From positions 427,001-491,000 of the forward strand of contig JAXHNP010000006.1 in the NCBI GenBank assembly GCA_034520365.1: a stretch of DNA of 64,000 bases. The letters are read 5' to 3'. The notes under the pieces were generated by a model. The model saw only the letters and a list, made by a program, of their open reading frames with translations. It did not search any database and was not told the DNA's origin. This DNA comes from Desulfobacterales bacterium. Its GTDB lineage: Bacteria; Desulfobacterota; Desulfobacteria; Desulfobacterales; Desulfosalsimonadaceae. The stretch's first letter is position 1; each line of letters starts with the position of its first letter. The translations under genes and the position numbers were made by a program. Below are positions 25,278 to 37,243 of the stretch, in pieces.

Positions 25278-26348
25278 CTACTCAAACTTTCGGATAAGCT
25301 CGTTAAAATAATTCCATTTCCCAGTCAGGTGCTGAAAACGGCCGGCAACGATTCCAGGGGGAAGATCAAGGTCTTTAGCTAGTTGGGTGATTTCAGCTTT
25401 GGAGCGAATACGTTTAATTTGCTTATCCCATTTTCTCGGAATAAGTGTTTCCGCTGCAAATTCATTGGCCCGGCGTTCTTTCGGATCATCATTTGTTCCA
25501 TCGTTGATATAAAGGTATTTTTTTTCATCATGCAGCACATGGCCGGTTTCATGGAAAAATGAAAACCAAAAAATATCTTCTCTTTTATATCGAATATTGA
25601 GCAGGATCATGGCTTTTGAGGCGGACAGCCATTTCGTTGCCCCTTGCCAGGGCACCTTTTTCATCACCGGCACGAAGGCTATTGCAACACCGGCTTCGGC
25701 ACAACGTTCGATCATTTCCCGTGTAAAATGCCCGGGTTTTTCCTTGGTCAGACCACGAATATGCGACACGACTTTTTTGAATTTGCTTTTATTAAAGGGC
25801 TGGCATTGTATTTCGTGCGCCTGTAGTTCTCCTAACCGAATCCAGGTTGCTGCAGCTTCAACGCGTGTTTCAAAACACTCGGACCGCCTTGCAGCCACGG
25901 CCGGAGATTCCCAGATACCCTTCCACGCGGAAACACTACTTACTCCATAAAATTTCAGGACTTCTTTTAAAAGCATCAACTCGTCTTTTTGGGGCTCAAT
26001 CACGCCCCTTTCAATCAACTCTTTCACCGGAATTCTTTTAAGCCAGTTAATGTCAGCTTCAAGCTGTTTTTGTTCCTGAATTTTCGCAAGCTGTTCTCGG
26101 TATTGAATTTCCAAGTTGTTCCAAAAATGAGCGGGCACATCCGTTGCAAGTTCCAGTTTATTGGCCGTTTCATATGTAATGGGCTGATCCCCTTTTAAAA
26201 TTCGATTTATGGATTGAACCGTCAAGCCAGTGCGCAAAGCAAGCTCATTCTGCTTCATACTGAGCGAATCCATCACCTCTTTTAAGGTTTCACCCGGCAG
26301 AACCGCATAATCCGGCTCAAATTTATATTGTTTTTTGGCCCGTACCAT
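25278..26348 (-). CDS. HigA-type XRE antitoxin fused to an ImmA/IrrE zinc peptidase domain
   Basis: A 356-residue protein. The N-terminus is a HigA-like helix-turn-helix (PGETLKEVMDSLSMKQNELALRTGLTVQSI) ending FWNNLEIQYRE, as in the HigA family. The C-terminal third is an ImmA/IrrE metallopeptidase with the zinc motif HETGH at residues 266-270 and the downstream Glu in RANEFAAE. The gene follows a HigB-like toxin gene by 12 bases, the toxin-first order typical of higBA. The peptidase domain may cleave a regulator, or the antitoxin itself, on stress or phage cues. Confidence 0.88.
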   Translation of the reverse strand: MVRAKKQYKFEPDYAVLPGETLKEVMDSLSMKQNELALRTGLTVQSINRILKGDQPITYETANKLELATDVPAHFWNNLEIQYREQLAKIQEQKQLEADINWLKRIPVKELIERGVIEPQKDELMLLKEVLKFYGVSSVSAWKGIWESPAVAARRSECFETRVEAAATWIRLGELQAHEIQCQPFNKSKFKKVVSHIRGLTKEKPGHFTREMIERCAEAGVAIAFVPVMKKVPWQGATKWLSASKAMILLNIRYKREDIFWFSFFHETGHVLHDEKKYLYINDGTNDDPKERRANEFAAETLIPRKWDKQIKRIRSKAEITQLAKDLDLPPGIVAGRFQHLTGKWNYFNELIRKFE

Positions 26349-26360
26349 TTGGGGTCCTCT

Positions 26361-26696
26361 TTAATGTGTATCGATAATTGCGATAATTTCGATTTCCGTA
26401 ATTTTTTCTAAATCAAAGCCACCATCTGGCAGCCGTGGCAGAGGTTCATTCGCAGGAATAAACAAAAGCCGAAAAGGATGTTCAAGGTCAACAGAGAACT
26501 GATTCTGTCGATTTCCTGATAACTGATGGCATCGTGCCGGAGGTAATCTCGAAATATCTTTTAGCGAATTGGCGGCGTTAAGTTCGAACATCCGCTGCCG
26601 TAACTTTGCTGCCATCTTAGCTCCATGAATTTTTATGGCTTCTTTTTGGTTGTTGCATATTTTTGCAAGCCGCTTTGTTTTAAAATATATTTCCAT
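26361..26696 (-). CDS. HigB/RelE-family toxin
   Basis: A 111-residue toxin-like protein with the RelE/HigB fold pattern: MEIYFKTKRLAKICNN at the start, LRQRMFELNAANSLKDI, then ARCHQLSGNRQNQFSVDLEHPFRLLFIP, the strand that carries active-site residues in ribosome-dependent mRNA interferases. I use the internal ATG at 26696, because the ten upstream residues in the open frame are not part of the family. It precedes the HigA/ImmA gene by 12 bases and forms a type II toxin-antitoxin pair with it, next to the defence operon. Confidence 0.8.
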   Translation of the reverse strand: MEIYFKTKRLAKICNNQKEAIKIHGAKMAAKLRQRMFELNAANSLKDISRLPPARCHQLSGNRQNQFSVDLEHPFRLLFIPANEPLPRLPDGGFDLEKITEIEIIAIIDTH

Positions 26697-26774
26697 GAGG
26701 CATATAATGCAAGAAAAAGTTAACATGATGTGTTAATTTTTTTTAAAAATACAAATCCCAACATATTATTCTTA

Positions 26775-29579
26775 TTAATCAAACTCCGAATCATCAAAGC
26801 CCAGTGCAGTGCTGTTCTCCCGGGCGGCCCGTTGCAGATTTTCATCAAAGCCCTCCGGGAATTCGGCGGTGATATCCAGCCGGACAGTTACTGTTACGCC
26901 GGGTTTGGCGGCAAACAGCTTTATTATTTCATCGTGGATCTGATCAAAGGCCATGCGGCCAGTATGGGGATCAAGCTTGACCGTTCCATAATATCGTGTT
27001 TTCTTTGCTGCTGCCGGCTCATCCTCAGGAATCTCGGTTTCGGTTCCAGATCCACCAGCCCCAGGTGCTGAACCGCCTTCCGCCCCTGGTTGCCCATCAG
27101 AAGCCCCAGCGGCCTCTTCCGTAGCGGCGGCCAATGCGGCTTTCGCTGTCTCCAATTCAATGATTAGCGAGCGTTCATCAATGACGGCATTGGTGCGTTT
27201 GCCCAGCTTCAAGCCTTTATAACTGTCTCCATCCTTGCCGTCGGCGTAGCCAAAATAATCTCCGCTTTCCACACCATCACAAATGGCTTGCTGCAATATA
27301 TCAGCTGATACCAATCGCGGCATATAAAGATAATCGCACATATTCTGCCACAGCGTATGGGTTTCTATGTCGCGCCGGCCTTTGTCCCAGAACCATTTTT
27401 TCAGGAGTTCATACAGATGAATCGGCGACCATTGCCTGATGATAATTTCTTCATCTGCCAGTTTATCCTCAATTCCCTGGATCATGCTTTTGCTGGAGCC
27501 GTTTAAGGGTATGCCTTCAAATGTCAGCTGATCCGGAATGCCATCTTTCTTTATGGCCTGATGCGGGCAAAGCAGCCAGCGATAGCATTCACTGACCATT
27601 CGGTTTAAACCACTTTCTGCTCCTGCCAGCTGTTTTTCAACCTGCTTAACCTGGAGTACGTCGAGGTTAAGTTTAAGGTTTTCCACATCCTCCTTCATAG
27701 ATTTCCAGGCCAGATAGGTTTTGACCTGATCCCGAAGTCGGCCAATGCTGTCTTCATCTGCTGCCAGAAAAATCAGCCGATTCTGGTGCTGTCTCGGCTG
27801 GTTGCCCCGTGTTTTAAGTATCTGCTCAGCATCCCCCCGGGCCAGACCGGCCTTCTTTGAATGAGGCTTTTCAGGTGAAATGACGCATAGCCTTAGCTCA
27901 AAATCATCAGGAATGTCTGCTGCCGGCGTAAACACATGAATGCCCCCGAAGCACCCGCGATTGAGCATTTTGGACATCCGGGAACCAATTTCGGGGTTAA
28001 CCGTATTGGCCCGGTTTTGAAACCGTCTCTTACGCTCCTCCATCTCCCTGCGGAGATTTGGGCGCACGTCAAACCAGTAGCGGCCATCCGCGCTGTTTAG
28101 ATAATGCAGGCGGTCGGCTAACCGCTTTAAGGCGTCTCCAATGGTACTCACCGGCACTTCGGGCTGCACCGCCCCCAGATTGATCCGCTGGATGTCAATG
28201 CCGCGTACCATCTGGGCACTGACACTGGGGGCACTACCCAAGAATATTGTGCGGGCCACCCGCCTGGCGGCCTGGGCGCTGCCCAGTCGGGGGTCTTTGG
28301 TGTCTATCTCTGTGGACTGGGCATTTTCCCCGTCTATATCTTTATCCATGACCGGGTCCCATCCCTGGGGCAGATAATAAATGCTTTCGTTTTTTACATT
28401 GCTGTCATAATAGGGAAGCGATCCTGGCATGATCATTAAATCCCGGTTGCCGTCCTTCCATAGCCGGTAAATCACTTTGGCCATGAGTTTCAGCACGCCG
28501 CGCGTTCGCTGAAATCCGTCCAGGGAAGACCAGTCTTCATATAGCCGTTTAAATACTTCCGGATGAATGGGGTAGGAATTGCGAAGGCGCCGCAGGTAAT
28601 CACTTTCATGGGTTTGCAGGGGAAAATCATCTGCCTGATTGGTATACATGTCAACAAAACTGCGGCAGACCGCTTCCATGCTCTGGGTGTCGGAAATGGG
28701 ATTAAACAGCCGACGACGAACAATTTCAAAGGCCTCTTCCGTGCCCACCGGCTTCCATAGGGCCTGTATCCGGCCGAAAAACTTCTCTAACGCATCAAGG
28801 GATTTTTTCCCCTGGGTGCTGCCAACTTCAGTATCTGATTCTGGGAGCGAAGCTAGCAGCGCGGCTTGGGGCACCGCGGAGACCGCCTCGGTCAGGGCGT
28901 TAATAAAAGAAATATTGGAATCAAAGGTGCCGCCGGTATAAGTCTGCCCTTCCTGAAATTGCCGGAAATAGGAAACCAGTTCATCGACCAGCAGCACGCA
29001 GGGAGCAGATTTTGACAATAATGAAATCAGAATCTCTTTGCCCGGGGATGTTCCCCTGGCATCAGAGTCCGCCACCATCTGATACCCGGCTTCACCATAA
29101 AGCTGAAAGGCCATTTCCCCCCACAGACAATTGATGGTCAGGCTGCCTTGTTTTTTGGGCTGAGAAGGCGCCAGGCGGTTACCGTCAATGACCGCGATAT
29201 TGGCTTGGGGCAATTCAGTAGCGCCGGCTTCATCTAAAATCCCGGGAACCCCCCGCAGATCAGCCGGGTTGGCCTGTCCTTGAGCCAGGTGGTATACGCC
29301 CAGCAACGTATGGGTTTTGCCCCCGCCAAAAGCTGTTTGCAGTTGTACCACTGGATCGCCGCCTTGCCCGGTCAGTCTCCGGACAACCCCATCCAGCAGC
29401 AGACGCATGCCTTCGGTGATATAGGTGCGCTCAAAAAAACGGACCGGGTCGCCGTACTCCGGGCCGGCCTTACCCTGGTGGACACGACTTAAATCCGCCG
29501 CAAACTCGGCATCCTGAAAGGTTCCCTTTAATACATCCGCATGGGGTACGGCGATTTCAGTCCATGGTTTAAGTGCCAT
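26775..29579 (-). CDS. DUF499 AAA-type ATPase of a defence operon
   Basis: A 934-residue ATPase. Walker A is AFGGGKTHT (residues 83-91) and Walker B is [12 protein letters not shown]. The large remainder is DUF499 (COG1483). Before the C-terminus there is a low-complexity Ala/Gly/Glu linker ([20 protein letters not shown]), then a small domain with beta-strand character. The gene is the last of a three-gene unit and starts 16 bases after the DUF1156 methylase. DUF499 ATPases co-occur with DUF1156 methylases in predicted antiviral loci (recalled, not searched). The role is likely an NTP-driven sensor or motor that couples to the methylase and helicase. GAGGT precedes the ATG. Confidence 0.88.
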   Translation of the reverse strand: MALKPWTEIAVPHADVLKGTFQDAEFAADLSRVHQGKAGPEYGDPVRFFERTYITEGMRLLLDGVVRRLTGQGGDPVVQLQTAFGGGKTHTLLGVYHLAQGQANPADLRGVPGILDEAGATELPQANIAVIDGNRLAPSQPKKQGSLTINCLWGEMAFQLYGEAGYQMVADSDARGTSPGKEILISLLSKSAPCVLLVDELVSYFRQFQEGQTYTGGTFDSNISFINALTEAVSAVPQAALLASLPESDTEVGSTQGKKSLDALEKFFGRIQALWKPVGTEEAFEIVRRRLFNPISDTQSMEAVCRSFVDMYTNQADDFPLQTHESDYLRRLRNSYPIHPEVFKRLYEDWSSLDGFQRTRGVLKLMAKVIYRLWKDGNRDLMIMPGSLPYYDSNVKNESIYYLPQGWDPVMDKDIDGENAQSTEIDTKDPRLGSAQAARRVARTIFLGSAPSVSAQMVRGIDIQRINLGAVQPEVPVSTIGDALKRLADRLHYLNSADGRYWFDVRPNLRREMEERKRRFQNRANTVNPEIGSRMSKMLNRGCFGGIHVFTPAADIPDDFELRLCVISPEKPHSKKAGLARGDAEQILKTRGNQPRQHQNRLIFLAADEDSIGRLRDQVKTYLAWKSMKEDVENLKLNLDVLQVKQVEKQLAGAESGLNRMVSECYRWLLCPHQAIKKDGIPDQLTFEGIPLNGSSKSMIQGIEDKLADEEIIIRQWSPIHLYELLKKWFWDKGRRDIETHTLWQNMCDYLYMPRLVSADILQQAICDGVESGDYFGYADGKDGDSYKGLKLGKRTNAVIDERSLIIELETAKAALAAATEEAAGASDGQPGAEGGSAPGAGGSGTETEIPEDEPAAAKKTRYYGTVKLDPHTGRMAFDQIHDEIIKLFAAKPGVTVTVRLDITAEFPEGFDENLQRAARENSTALGFDDSEFD

Positions 29580-29595
29580 AATCTGACCTCATTAA

Positions 29596-32460
29596 TTAAA
29601 ATAACTCTGTCTGTTCAGGCTTTTCACCGCCATGTTCTTCGCTGGCCCTGACAATGCCCGGCCAGGAGGAAATCAGTTCGTTATAGGCCAAAGCCTCTTC
29701 CGCCCAATTTTTACGCTCACACAGGGTAAACAGCCGATAGGCCAGCTGCCGGATGGGCTCGGTACGTTCGCGCATTTGAGCCAAGAGTTTCCCTGCTGCC
29801 GCTTCACCACCGCTTCGCAGGGCGCGGATCAAATGATGGGTGGACTCCCATACCGGGTTGCGACGGTCCTTTTGCGGGTCCCAGTCAGATGGGTAATCGG
29901 CAAAAGAAAGCAGCTGCACCTTGCCTTGGCCGGATTCCACAACACCGGCAGCAGCTACTCCGTCAACACTTGTACCCTTGGCCCGGGCTAAAACATCGGC
30001 TTCCCCAAAAGGGGCGGCTTTAAAACCATATTGCATAAACCAGTCAATGCAGAAGCGGGTGTCCGCATCCAGATCCCCTTCAGCCGCATTAAAATAGGCA
30101 TCAATCTCCCGATTGATTTGGATTAAGGCATCCCGTACGCGCATAGGGGAGCCGTCCGCCTCTAGCACACTTGCGTATTTGCTGTAAACCGCCATGCCCG
30201 GTCCAATGGCGGCCTGGGCCAAGTCTGCGGGTTGAATCGGGGATCGCCCGCCTTTGCCGCCAATCATAATCTCCAGGGCTTCGGGCATGGTTTCTTTCAA
30301 TTCACGCAGAAAATCCCTGCGGGAAATGGTGGCGGCGTTTTCAGGTCGTTTACGGCAGACAAGGATAATGCTTGATGCAAGGACATTTGTTCCGGTTTTC
30401 AATCCTTGGTCACGCTCCGTGCGCAATGGCCATGTTCCGCTAATTGCTAACCCCGCATTCATAATAGCATCGAGAAAGGATTCCCATCCAATCGATACAA
30501 TATTGGCATCCTGCTTAAATGCATAATAGATGGTTATCGGGCATGAAGCATGGGCCAATTCTTTTAGTCTCCCCATAGCTTTCTTCATTTCTTCAAGAAA
30601 AAATTTTTCCGCATTATCTTTGTTGCCATGCCTGTATGGAGAGGCGATTAATTCTTCTTCTTTAGGGGTTGTAATTACCGAAAAGATATCGTTAAAAAGT
30701 CCTTTTAACGCTTTGCGCATCCAGACATAGAAATAATCTGATAAATCCGCATAGCTTATGTTGTCATAGTACGGTGGGTCAGTTGATATGATCTTGTCTT
30801 TGCTGGTTTCTTGGTTTGTGGCATTCGCTTGGATGGCTAAGCCTTTCCCTTTTCCTGGTATTGAGCGGTCAAGGCATTTTGAAATCCATTCAATAGCTCC
30901 TGTCCAGTTCCCCGTCGACTTTGAAAAGGGATTACCTTCTGCGAAGTCCCATACCATTGGAATAGCTTGGCGTCCAAAAGTTTGGACAATAAATTCACCT
31001 CCCCAAGGTGTTAAGCTTGACCAATAATTAGCGCTTCGATCGACAGCAAACGCCAAATAAACAGCAATCGCATCACCGTAAGCTTGAGCTTCCTCTTCTT
31101 CATTGTGTAACAATCTTTTTTGATCGGTATAACTTTTTGCTTTGGCGTCTTTTATAACTTTTTCCCTGGTCTCGGCTATCAGATTGGAAAATGTATTTAG
31201 AGCAACAAGCTGGCGGGATGTAAAAAGAAGGCCAAATTTATTTAAACCATAATTTAGAGTCCAAAAATTTCGGGCATCATCAGGTAAGCTTGCTGTTGGT
31301 ATCCATTCAGGCTTTGCTGAAGTGGCAATCCTTTCTATTTCATTTGTTGCAGGAAGAAAAATTTTCTCTCGTTGTCCCTCGGCAACAACAGCCAAAAGTT
31401 TTTGCCCCATTCTTTCGGCCACGCCTTCAGCCTTAATATATTTTCCATCAATGGGCGAATCTGAAAGTATGCACTTGAAATTGGCCCCCCTGCTTAACTT
31501 GGTTCCCTCCTTGGCTTCTTTGGGAAGGTTTCGAATCTTGATTTCAAAATGGTATTCATCTCCGTTAATGACCGGCTTCAGCCACGCCTCTTTCCCTTTT
31601 TTTGCGGACAAAACAAAGGATTTGACCAATGGCACATCCACATGGGCAAAGGCCGGGTTAGGGCTTTTTACAGTACGCGCCCAGATCCAGGCAATGACCG
31701 TAAGTTTCTGTCCGACCATGTGTTTAAGATCATCACGATCTTGGGCCATTTTTTCAGTAATTTCCACCGTTGGATAGAGGTGACCGATTTTTCTAAACGC
31801 CTCATCCCGCATCCACTGGCCGTAGTAGCGCACATCTTCGGCCAAGCCCTTGGCACCTGTCCATTTCCCCTCAAAAGTGGTTTGGCCTTTTTGCGCTTCC
31901 GGGTTCACCGGCGGCCGGCCGGCAAACTTAGGCGGGATTTCAATCATGGCCTTGTTGATCATCACCGCCACAGGGTTCAAATCTGAAGCGTAAGATTCAA
32001 GCCCCAGTCGCTGGGCTTCCAAAGGGATGGCCCCGCCACCGGCAAAAGGATCGTGAAAGGCCGGCAGCATGTCCGGATCGAAGCCCTCCTTGCCCTTGTT
32101 CATATCGCAGGTTTCCTGCCAGCTTTTTCTTATCTCTTTTCGCGCCTTTTCCAGAACCGTTTCATTATTGGTGTTTTCCCATTTCACCAGTTCGCGGATA
32201 ATATCAAACAGCCGTTCCCGTTCCTTCTGGGCATCCTCTTTTGTCTGGCCTGGGTATTTACCCCAGCCACGCTCCCCTCCGGGATCATTGACCAGTTGTG
32301 CAAACAATACAGCTCGAGCCGCTGCCAATGGCCGCCTGGCCCACCATAGGTGCAGGGTTGAGGGGTGGCCATGCCGGATGGATTTTTCACGGGCGGCTGC
32401 CACATTGATGTCATCAAGAGGAAGGGCCACTTCAATCAGTTTTTTGGGTGCTTTGATCAT
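29596..32460 (-). CDS. DUF1156-containing DNA methyltransferase of a defence operon
   Basis: A 954-residue protein. It starts with the DUF1156 signature ([19 protein letters not shown], then [16 protein letters not shown]). SAM-binding motif I is [10 protein letters not shown] at residues 137-146. The catalytic motif IV is DPPYYD at 561-566, of the amino-methyltransferase type that makes N6-methyladenine or N4-methylcytosine. A long middle region of about 400 residues separates the two motifs, as in COG1743 proteins. In a restriction-like system it would mark self DNA. It lies between the helicase (12 bases upstream) and the DUF499 ATPase (16 bases downstream). Confidence 0.9.
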   Translation of the reverse strand: MIKAPKKLIEVALPLDDINVAAAREKSIRHGHPSTLHLWWARRPLAAARAVLFAQLVNDPGGERGWGKYPGQTKEDAQKERERLFDIIRELVKWENTNNETVLEKARKEIRKSWQETCDMNKGKEGFDPDMLPAFHDPFAGGGAIPLEAQRLGLESYASDLNPVAVMINKAMIEIPPKFAGRPPVNPEAQKGQTTFEGKWTGAKGLAEDVRYYGQWMRDEAFRKIGHLYPTVEITEKMAQDRDDLKHMVGQKLTVIAWIWARTVKSPNPAFAHVDVPLVKSFVLSAKKGKEAWLKPVINGDEYHFEIKIRNLPKEAKEGTKLSRGANFKCILSDSPIDGKYIKAEGVAERMGQKLLAVVAEGQREKIFLPATNEIERIATSAKPEWIPTASLPDDARNFWTLNYGLNKFGLLFTSRQLVALNTFSNLIAETREKVIKDAKAKSYTDQKRLLHNEEEEAQAYGDAIAVYLAFAVDRSANYWSSLTPWGGEFIVQTFGRQAIPMVWDFAEGNPFSKSTGNWTGAIEWISKCLDRSIPGKGKGLAIQANATNQETSKDKIISTDPPYYDNISYADLSDYFYVWMRKALKGLFNDIFSVITTPKEEELIASPYRHGNKDNAEKFFLEEMKKAMGRLKELAHASCPITIYYAFKQDANIVSIGWESFLDAIMNAGLAISGTWPLRTERDQGLKTGTNVLASSIILVCRKRPENAATISRRDFLRELKETMPEALEIMIGGKGGRSPIQPADLAQAAIGPGMAVYSKYASVLEADGSPMRVRDALIQINREIDAYFNAAEGDLDADTRFCIDWFMQYGFKAAPFGEADVLARAKGTSVDGVAAAGVVESGQGKVQLLSFADYPSDWDPQKDRRNPVWESTHHLIRALRSGGEAAAGKLLAQMRERTEPIRQLAYRLFTLCERKNWAEEALAYNELISSWPGIVRASEEHGGEKPEQTELF

Positions 32461-32472
32461 TGTTCCTCTTTT

Positions 32473-35400
32473 CTATAAAGATTCCGCCCGGCTCAGCAGG
32501 TCTGAGATTTTGTAATTAACACTGGTAACCCCCCAGTCCAGATCCATGGAAAAGGGCGAGTAGACATAATGCGGGCCGACCCAGGTATTATCCTCGTTGA
32601 CTAAGACAATAGCTAGCACGAACTTTTCCGCTTGGTTCATGGCATACAAGATTTCATTGCGTGTCACTGTAATGGTATCCGCACCCTGGATGCGGCCCTT
32701 AACCTCGATATGGCGGTCCGGGTGGCCGGGTTTATACGCGGAAATATCCCAGCCGCAGTTTTCCGCGGAAACGTCTTTGGTGACATATCCGTTTTGCTGT
32801 TCATGCACAATAACCGCCTGCATGGCTATCTGCTCAATCTCGGCCCGGCGCTGCGCATCTGTAGAAAAAGTATCTGGAACGGTTTGTTCCCCCCGTCGCT
32901 GATCCAACAGTCCCTGGGGTATGACCAGGGCTGCCCCCACCACTACTGGCGGGCTGGGAATTAGGTCCCTCCGGGTGTTTAATTCCTGGGTACGGATTTC
33001 AAGCCGATCCCGCAAATCCTCGGCTCTTCTTCGGGCATTTTCCGGCTGTATCTGGGGTTGTTTGCCTTCTGCTACGGCATCCCTTAATTGCAGATACCGG
33101 TCCTGCCAATAGTCGATTTCCTTTGCCAGCCGGTCGTGGACAGCGTTCTGGATTTTTTCAACCTCTGCTTCCCGGCGCGTCTTTACCTCCTCAAAATGTT
33201 TGGGCACGATCTTCTCATTGGCAAAGTCCAGGGCTTTTTTCTCAACATTGTCAGCAATCCAGTCGCCCTGCAAAATATCGTTTACAAGGGACAAATCATC
33301 ATCAGTGAGTGGCTCCAGGTCCAAATGCGGCGCCCAGCCGGCGTTGGACACGGAGCCGTCCGGGTTGAAGGATACAAATTGCAGCCGGCGGGAGGCAATG
33401 CGCCGGTCTTCCCGGCCATAGACCGCTTCCCGCACGGAATGATCCAGCAGAACCAGCAGTCGGGGCTCCAAGCCGGGATCAGCTGGATCGCACAGGACCG
33501 TCCCCTGCTTTAATTGTTTGCCGTACATTTCCCGCATGATATCCGTAACCGCCGACATTAAAGGATGGCCCGGATGGATGAGGCTGGCCATGGGTTTACC
33601 GTAGACGCGAATCTTTTCCCGCTCAAAACAGACCCGTTCATAGCGATCCACCACCGGATTCCGGGTAATATTGATCAGCCGGTCGCGCTCCCGGATTTTC
33701 CCTGGCACATGGGTAATTTCATAGCGGCCCTGTTCCCTCTCCCGGAGGATGCCGTGCAGGTTTTTAAAGGCTTCCATAAAAAAAGCCCGAATGAAAAGGG
33801 GTTGCAGCCTTCGGGCCTCGGCTTTTTCCATATCTTCTTTAACGGCAAATAGGCGCTCCGGCGTCATGACTTCCTGGGACAGGGCATTGCGGTCAAGAAT
33901 GGACTTTAAGCGCTCGCTGTCCAGGGCGCCCTCCACTTGCTTTTCCAGGCGGGCACGGATTTCAGGATCATCACCGTAGCGTATGGCTTCGATCAGCAGT
34001 TCTTTTAAGGATTTGTTTTCAAAAGCCTCGCCCAGAATGTCAAATACCCGGCCACCCAAGGCATTGCGTTCGACCTCCAGCTTCTCAAAAAGGCGTTCAA
34101 ATACCTGGCCTTCCCGGGTGTCGGTGGCAACCATATTCCATAGGTGACAGACTTCAGTTTGGCCGATGCGGTGGATGCGGCCAAAGCGCTGCTCAATGCG
34201 GTTGGGATTCCAGGGCAGGTCATAGTTGACCATGAGATTGGCTTTTTGCAGGTTAACGCCCTCGCCGGCAGCATCCGTGGCGACCAGCACCAGCGCCTGG
34301 GGGTCATTTAAAAAGACTTCCTGAATTTCGCGGCGCTTATCCCGATGGACACCCCCATGGATTGTCACGACAGCGTTTTGGTCCCCCAGTACACCGCCCA
34401 CCCGCTGACAAAGATAATTAAGGGTGTCTTTATGTTCCGTGAAAATGATCAGCTTGCGCCGGGCGCCATTAACATCCCGCATCAAGGGGTTGTCCTGTAA
34501 AATGGCGGAGAGCTCTTCCCATTTTCGGTCCTGCCCGGAGTGGACAACCTGCATGGCCTGGTGTTCCAGCGCTTCTAAACTTTCAATTTCCGCCTGCATT
34601 TCCGCAATGGTTTGAGATGCGGTAGCTTCGTCAACCAGTTCTTCGGCCATATTTTCATATTCGGTGCCGGTGAGTTCATCCTCGTCAAAATCATCAAAAG
34701 GGGCACTTCCAAACCCGGTCAGGGTTTCAGCAATGCTGTTACTCACATTCTGCTGTTTTTGTTCCTCGACGCGCTTCTCAAGTCGCTGGCGCCGACGTTT
34801 TAATGACTGATAAATGGCTTCCGGAGAGGAGGCCAGCCGGCGCTGAAGGATGGTTAAGGCAAAGCCGACCCGGTTTTTCCGGGAGCCGTCCATGTTCTCG
34901 GCCTTGTTCATTTCGTTTTTGACATATTCCGTGACCGCCTCATACAGCGTATATTCCTGTTCCGACAACTCATATTGCGCCGTGTATGCGCAGCGTTCCG
35001 GAAATAGAGGACAACCGTCGAACTTGACCAAGTCTTCCTTGATCATTCGGCGCATTACGTCCGTGGTGTCTACCTGATGCACACCGTCCCGGAATTTGCC
35101 CAAAAATCGATCATTATCTAAAAGCGATAAAAACAGCTGAAAGTCGGTTTCTTTGCCGTTATGCGGCGTAGCCGTCATCATCAAAAAGTGGCGGGCTTTT
35201 GAGGACAGGAGCTGGCCAAGTTGGTGTCTTTTGGTATATTTAACCTTATTGCCGAAATAACTGGCAGACATTTTATGGGCTTCATCCACAACCACCAAAT
35301 CCCATTCCACCAGGCTCAGCTTTTCCTGGATGTCTTCGGCACGGCTCAATTGATCCATGCGGGCAATCAAAAGGTTGCTGTCCATGAAAGGATTGCCGCT

Positions 35401-35970
35401 GTGGGAGGTTTCCATTTTTCCCCGGGTAAAAAGTTCAAACACTAAACCAAACTTTTCAAACAGTTCATCCTGCCACTGCTCCACCAGGCCGCCCGGCGCA
35501 GCAATCAGTATGCGCTGGGCATCACTTCGCATCATTAATTCCCGGATGTAGAGGCCAGCCATCACCGTTTTACCGGCGCCTGGATCATCGGCCAGGACAA
35601 ACCGCAGAGGATGGCGGGGCAGCATGGATTCATAGACGGCAGTGATTTGATGCGGCAAAGGAATGACATTGGATGTGTGAATTGCCATCATGGGATCAAA
35701 CAAGTGGGCCAGATGGATGCGCAGCGCTTCTACGCCCAGCTTAAAAGCGCCGCCAGGGGCATCAAACTGCCAGGGGCGGCTGTCCTCGGCCGGGGTCAAA
35801 AGATCTTCATCGTTGCGGAAGAGCATTCGTTCGCCCAGGGTGCCGTTCTGATTTTTATACACAACACTGACGGCATTCTCGCCGGCGCTATCCACAGCAA
35901 CAATCCGTACTGGTCCGGACTGCTCGATCCCGCTGATCAGGCTGTCTTTCTGTATATCTTCTATCTTCAT
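32473..35970 (-). CDS. SNF2-type helicase with C-terminal DUF3883 domain, defence operon
   Basis: A 1165-residue superfamily 2 ATPase. Walker A is [10 protein letters not shown] (128-136), the DEAH box is [10 protein letters not shown], motif [11 protein letters not shown], and motifs V-VI are [13 protein letters not shown] and [12 protein letters not shown] long coiled-coil region follows (about 900-1010). The C-terminal DUF3883 domain has GWDISAYK and later HIEVKG; the spaced Asp and E-x-K resemble a PD-(D/E)xK nuclease core, so this subunit may also cut DNA. It is the first gene of the operon. Its promoter should lie in the 512-base gap upstream, which also contains a large inverted repeat. 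Confidence 0.9.
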   Translation of the reverse strand: MKIEDIQKDSLISGIEQSGPVRIVAVDSAGENAVSVVYKNQNGTLGERMLFRNDEDLLTPAEDSRPWQFDAPGGAFKLGVEALRIHLAHLFDPMMAIHTSNVIPLPHQITAVYESMLPRHPLRFVLADDPGAGKTVMAGLYIRELMMRSDAQRILIAAPGGLVEQWQDELFEKFGLVFELFTRGKMETSHSGNPFMDSNLLIARMDQLSRAEDIQEKLSLVEWDLVVVDEAHKMSASYFGNKVKYTKRHQLGQLLSSKARHFLMMTATPHNGKETDFQLFLSLLDNDRFLGKFRDGVHQVDTTDVMRRMIKEDLVKFDGCPLFPERCAYTAQYELSEQEYTLYEAVTEYVKNEMNKAENMDGSRKNRVGFALTILQRRLASSPEAIYQSLKRRRQRLEKRVEEQKQQNVSNSIAETLTGFGSAPFDDFDEDELTGTEYENMAEELVDEATASQTIAEMQAEIESLEALEHQAMQVVHSGQDRKWEELSAILQDNPLMRDVNGARRKLIIFTEHKDTLNYLCQRVGGVLGDQNAVVTIHGGVHRDKRREIQEVFLNDPQALVLVATDAAGEGVNLQKANLMVNYDLPWNPNRIEQRFGRIHRIGQTEVCHLWNMVATDTREGQVFERLFEKLEVERNALGGRVFDILGEAFENKSLKELLIEAIRYGDDPEIRARLEKQVEGALDSERLKSILDRNALSQEVMTPERLFAVKEDMEKAEARRLQPLFIRAFFMEAFKNLHGILREREQGRYEITHVPGKIRERDRLINITRNPVVDRYERVCFEREKIRVYGKPMASLIHPGHPLMSAVTDIMREMYGKQLKQGTVLCDPADPGLEPRLLVLLDHSVREAVYGREDRRIASRRLQFVSFNPDGSVSNAGWAPHLDLEPLTDDDLSLVNDILQGDWIADNVEKKALDFANEKIVPKHFEEVKTRREAEVEKIQNAVHDRLAKEIDYWQDRYLQLRDAVAEGKQPQIQPENARRRAEDLRDRLEIRTQELNTRRDLIPSPPVVVGAALVIPQGLLDQRRGEQTVPDTFSTDAQRRAEIEQIAMQAVIVHEQQNGYVTKDVSAENCGWDISAYKPGHPDRHIEVKGRIQGADTITVTRNEILYAMNQAEKFVLAIVLVNEDNTWVGPHYVYSPFSMDLDWGVTSVNYKISDLLSRAESL

Positions 35971-36482
35971 TACTGTTTCCCTGCAAACGCCTCAATTAAG
36001 GTGAAAAAGGATTGTTATACCTAAATGCGCGGGTTGTTTCCGAGGCCGATTTTGAAGAGTCATAAGGCGTCCAATGGATTCGGAGTAAATGCCCGAATTC
36101 ATTGCTACCTGATTTGCTGAGAGAAGTCAAGGAGAGGGCAGTAAAAATCGCGGTGCCGTTAAGCGTATGTGAGTATCGTGAGTCGGATTTAACCCTTGCT
36201 CGAAAAATGTCATGATGACAAAATTGGAAAAAGGGTGGTGGGCGACTCACGTGACTCACAGGGGGAGAGAGACCGGGCTCAAATTGTTGCTCAGCACCTA
36301 CGCTGAGAAGGGAGCTTTGCTTCTAATTTGGACGATCCCGGGGAGGGGCAGTTGGGGTCGGGTGTTAAAAAAAGCGGGGCATTGAAAAATAAAAAGCCAT
36401 TTTTTAACCTCGGCGTGATTGTGTCGGCGGGTTTGTGCTGATATGAATACATAGCATAAGCAAAAAACAGGAGAACAGGGCG
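35971..36482. other. 512-base intergenic region upstream of the defence operon, with a 17-bp inverted repeat
   Basis: No believable gene is present. Arms at 36169-36185 (GTGAGTATCGTGAGTCG) and 36243-36259 (CGACTCACGTGACTCAC) are complementary at 15 of 17 positions, with a 57-base spacer. The region separates the leftward helicase operon from the rightward DUF3795 gene, so promoters in both directions must lie here; I could not assign clear -35/-10 boxes. Confidence 0.5.
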
Positions 36483-37022
36483 ATGAGGGGATGGACAGAA
36501 GACGAGATCAAAAACAAGGAACTGATGGCTCCATGCGGCTTGTATTGCGGTACTTGCGCCGTTTATATCGCCACGCGGGATAATAATGAAAAGTTCAAGG
36601 CGGTTATGGGCAATCTTTATGGCTCAAAGCCTGAGGAAACCGAATGCCTGGGCTGCATGCAGTCCAAAAAGCTTTATGCCATCTGCCAGTTGTGTGAAAT
36701 CAGGAATTGCGTCAATGCCAAGGGCTATTACTCCTGCCACCAATGTGATGAATGGCCCTGCAAACTTATAGAGAACTTTCCGATATCCACAGGCCGCCGG
36801 GTCATGAAGCGGACAATTCCCATATGGCGGGAGAAAGTCGCGGAATATGGGGATGAAAAGGGCAGTGAAGAATGGGCGCGCCATGAGTGTGAAAGATATC
36901 ATTGCCCGGAATGCGGCTACCCGCTGTTCAGAGGCGCTCAGCGCTGCCGTAGCTGCAAGGTTGAGGTTGCCGATGTTTTGGATGGGACGTTTGAACTAAA
37001 GACGCCGGAATCAGATAAATAA
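36483..37022 (+). CDS. DUF3795 cysteine-rich protein with C-terminal zinc ribbon
   Basis: A 179-residue cytoplasmic protein. The DUF3795 part has MAPCGLYCGTCAVY, CLGCMQ, CQLCEIRNC and CHQCDEWPC, a set of Cys pairs likely to bind metal or an iron-sulfur cluster. Residues about 140-160 add a separate zinc-ribbon-like CPECGYPL...CRSC. Such proteins are frequent in anaerobes and have no known function. It starts with ATG at 36483 after GGAGAACAGGG, and has no operon partner. Confidence 0.85.
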   Translation: MRGWTEDEIKNKELMAPCGLYCGTCAVYIATRDNNEKFKAVMGNLYGSKPEETECLGCMQSKKLYAICQLCEIRNCVNAKGYYSCHQCDEWPCKLIENFPISTGRRVMKRTIPIWREKVAEYGDEKGSEEWARHECERYHCPECGYPLFRGAQRCRSCKVEVADVLDGTFELKTPESDK

Positions 37023-37243
37023 GCCCGGCCATTGGGCGCAGGTTTAAAGATCAGGCTTCAAGCAATATCCACAATCTTCTGAACCACCCCAGCATAAATC
37101 ATGATCCGGTAATACCAGAAATAACAAATAATTATGAATACTTAAAAAAGCGCCGAATTCTGCCTTTTGTCATTATAAATCATCAAAAATCATTATGAAT
37201 CACTGTAAAGATCCACAAAAACATCCACACAGGGGGCGAGTTG

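Noticed and set aside
35996-36259. Minus-strand frame of 87 residues upstream of the helicase
   Set aside because: It has no ribosome site or recognisable domain and contains both arms of the inverted repeat; more likely non-coding.
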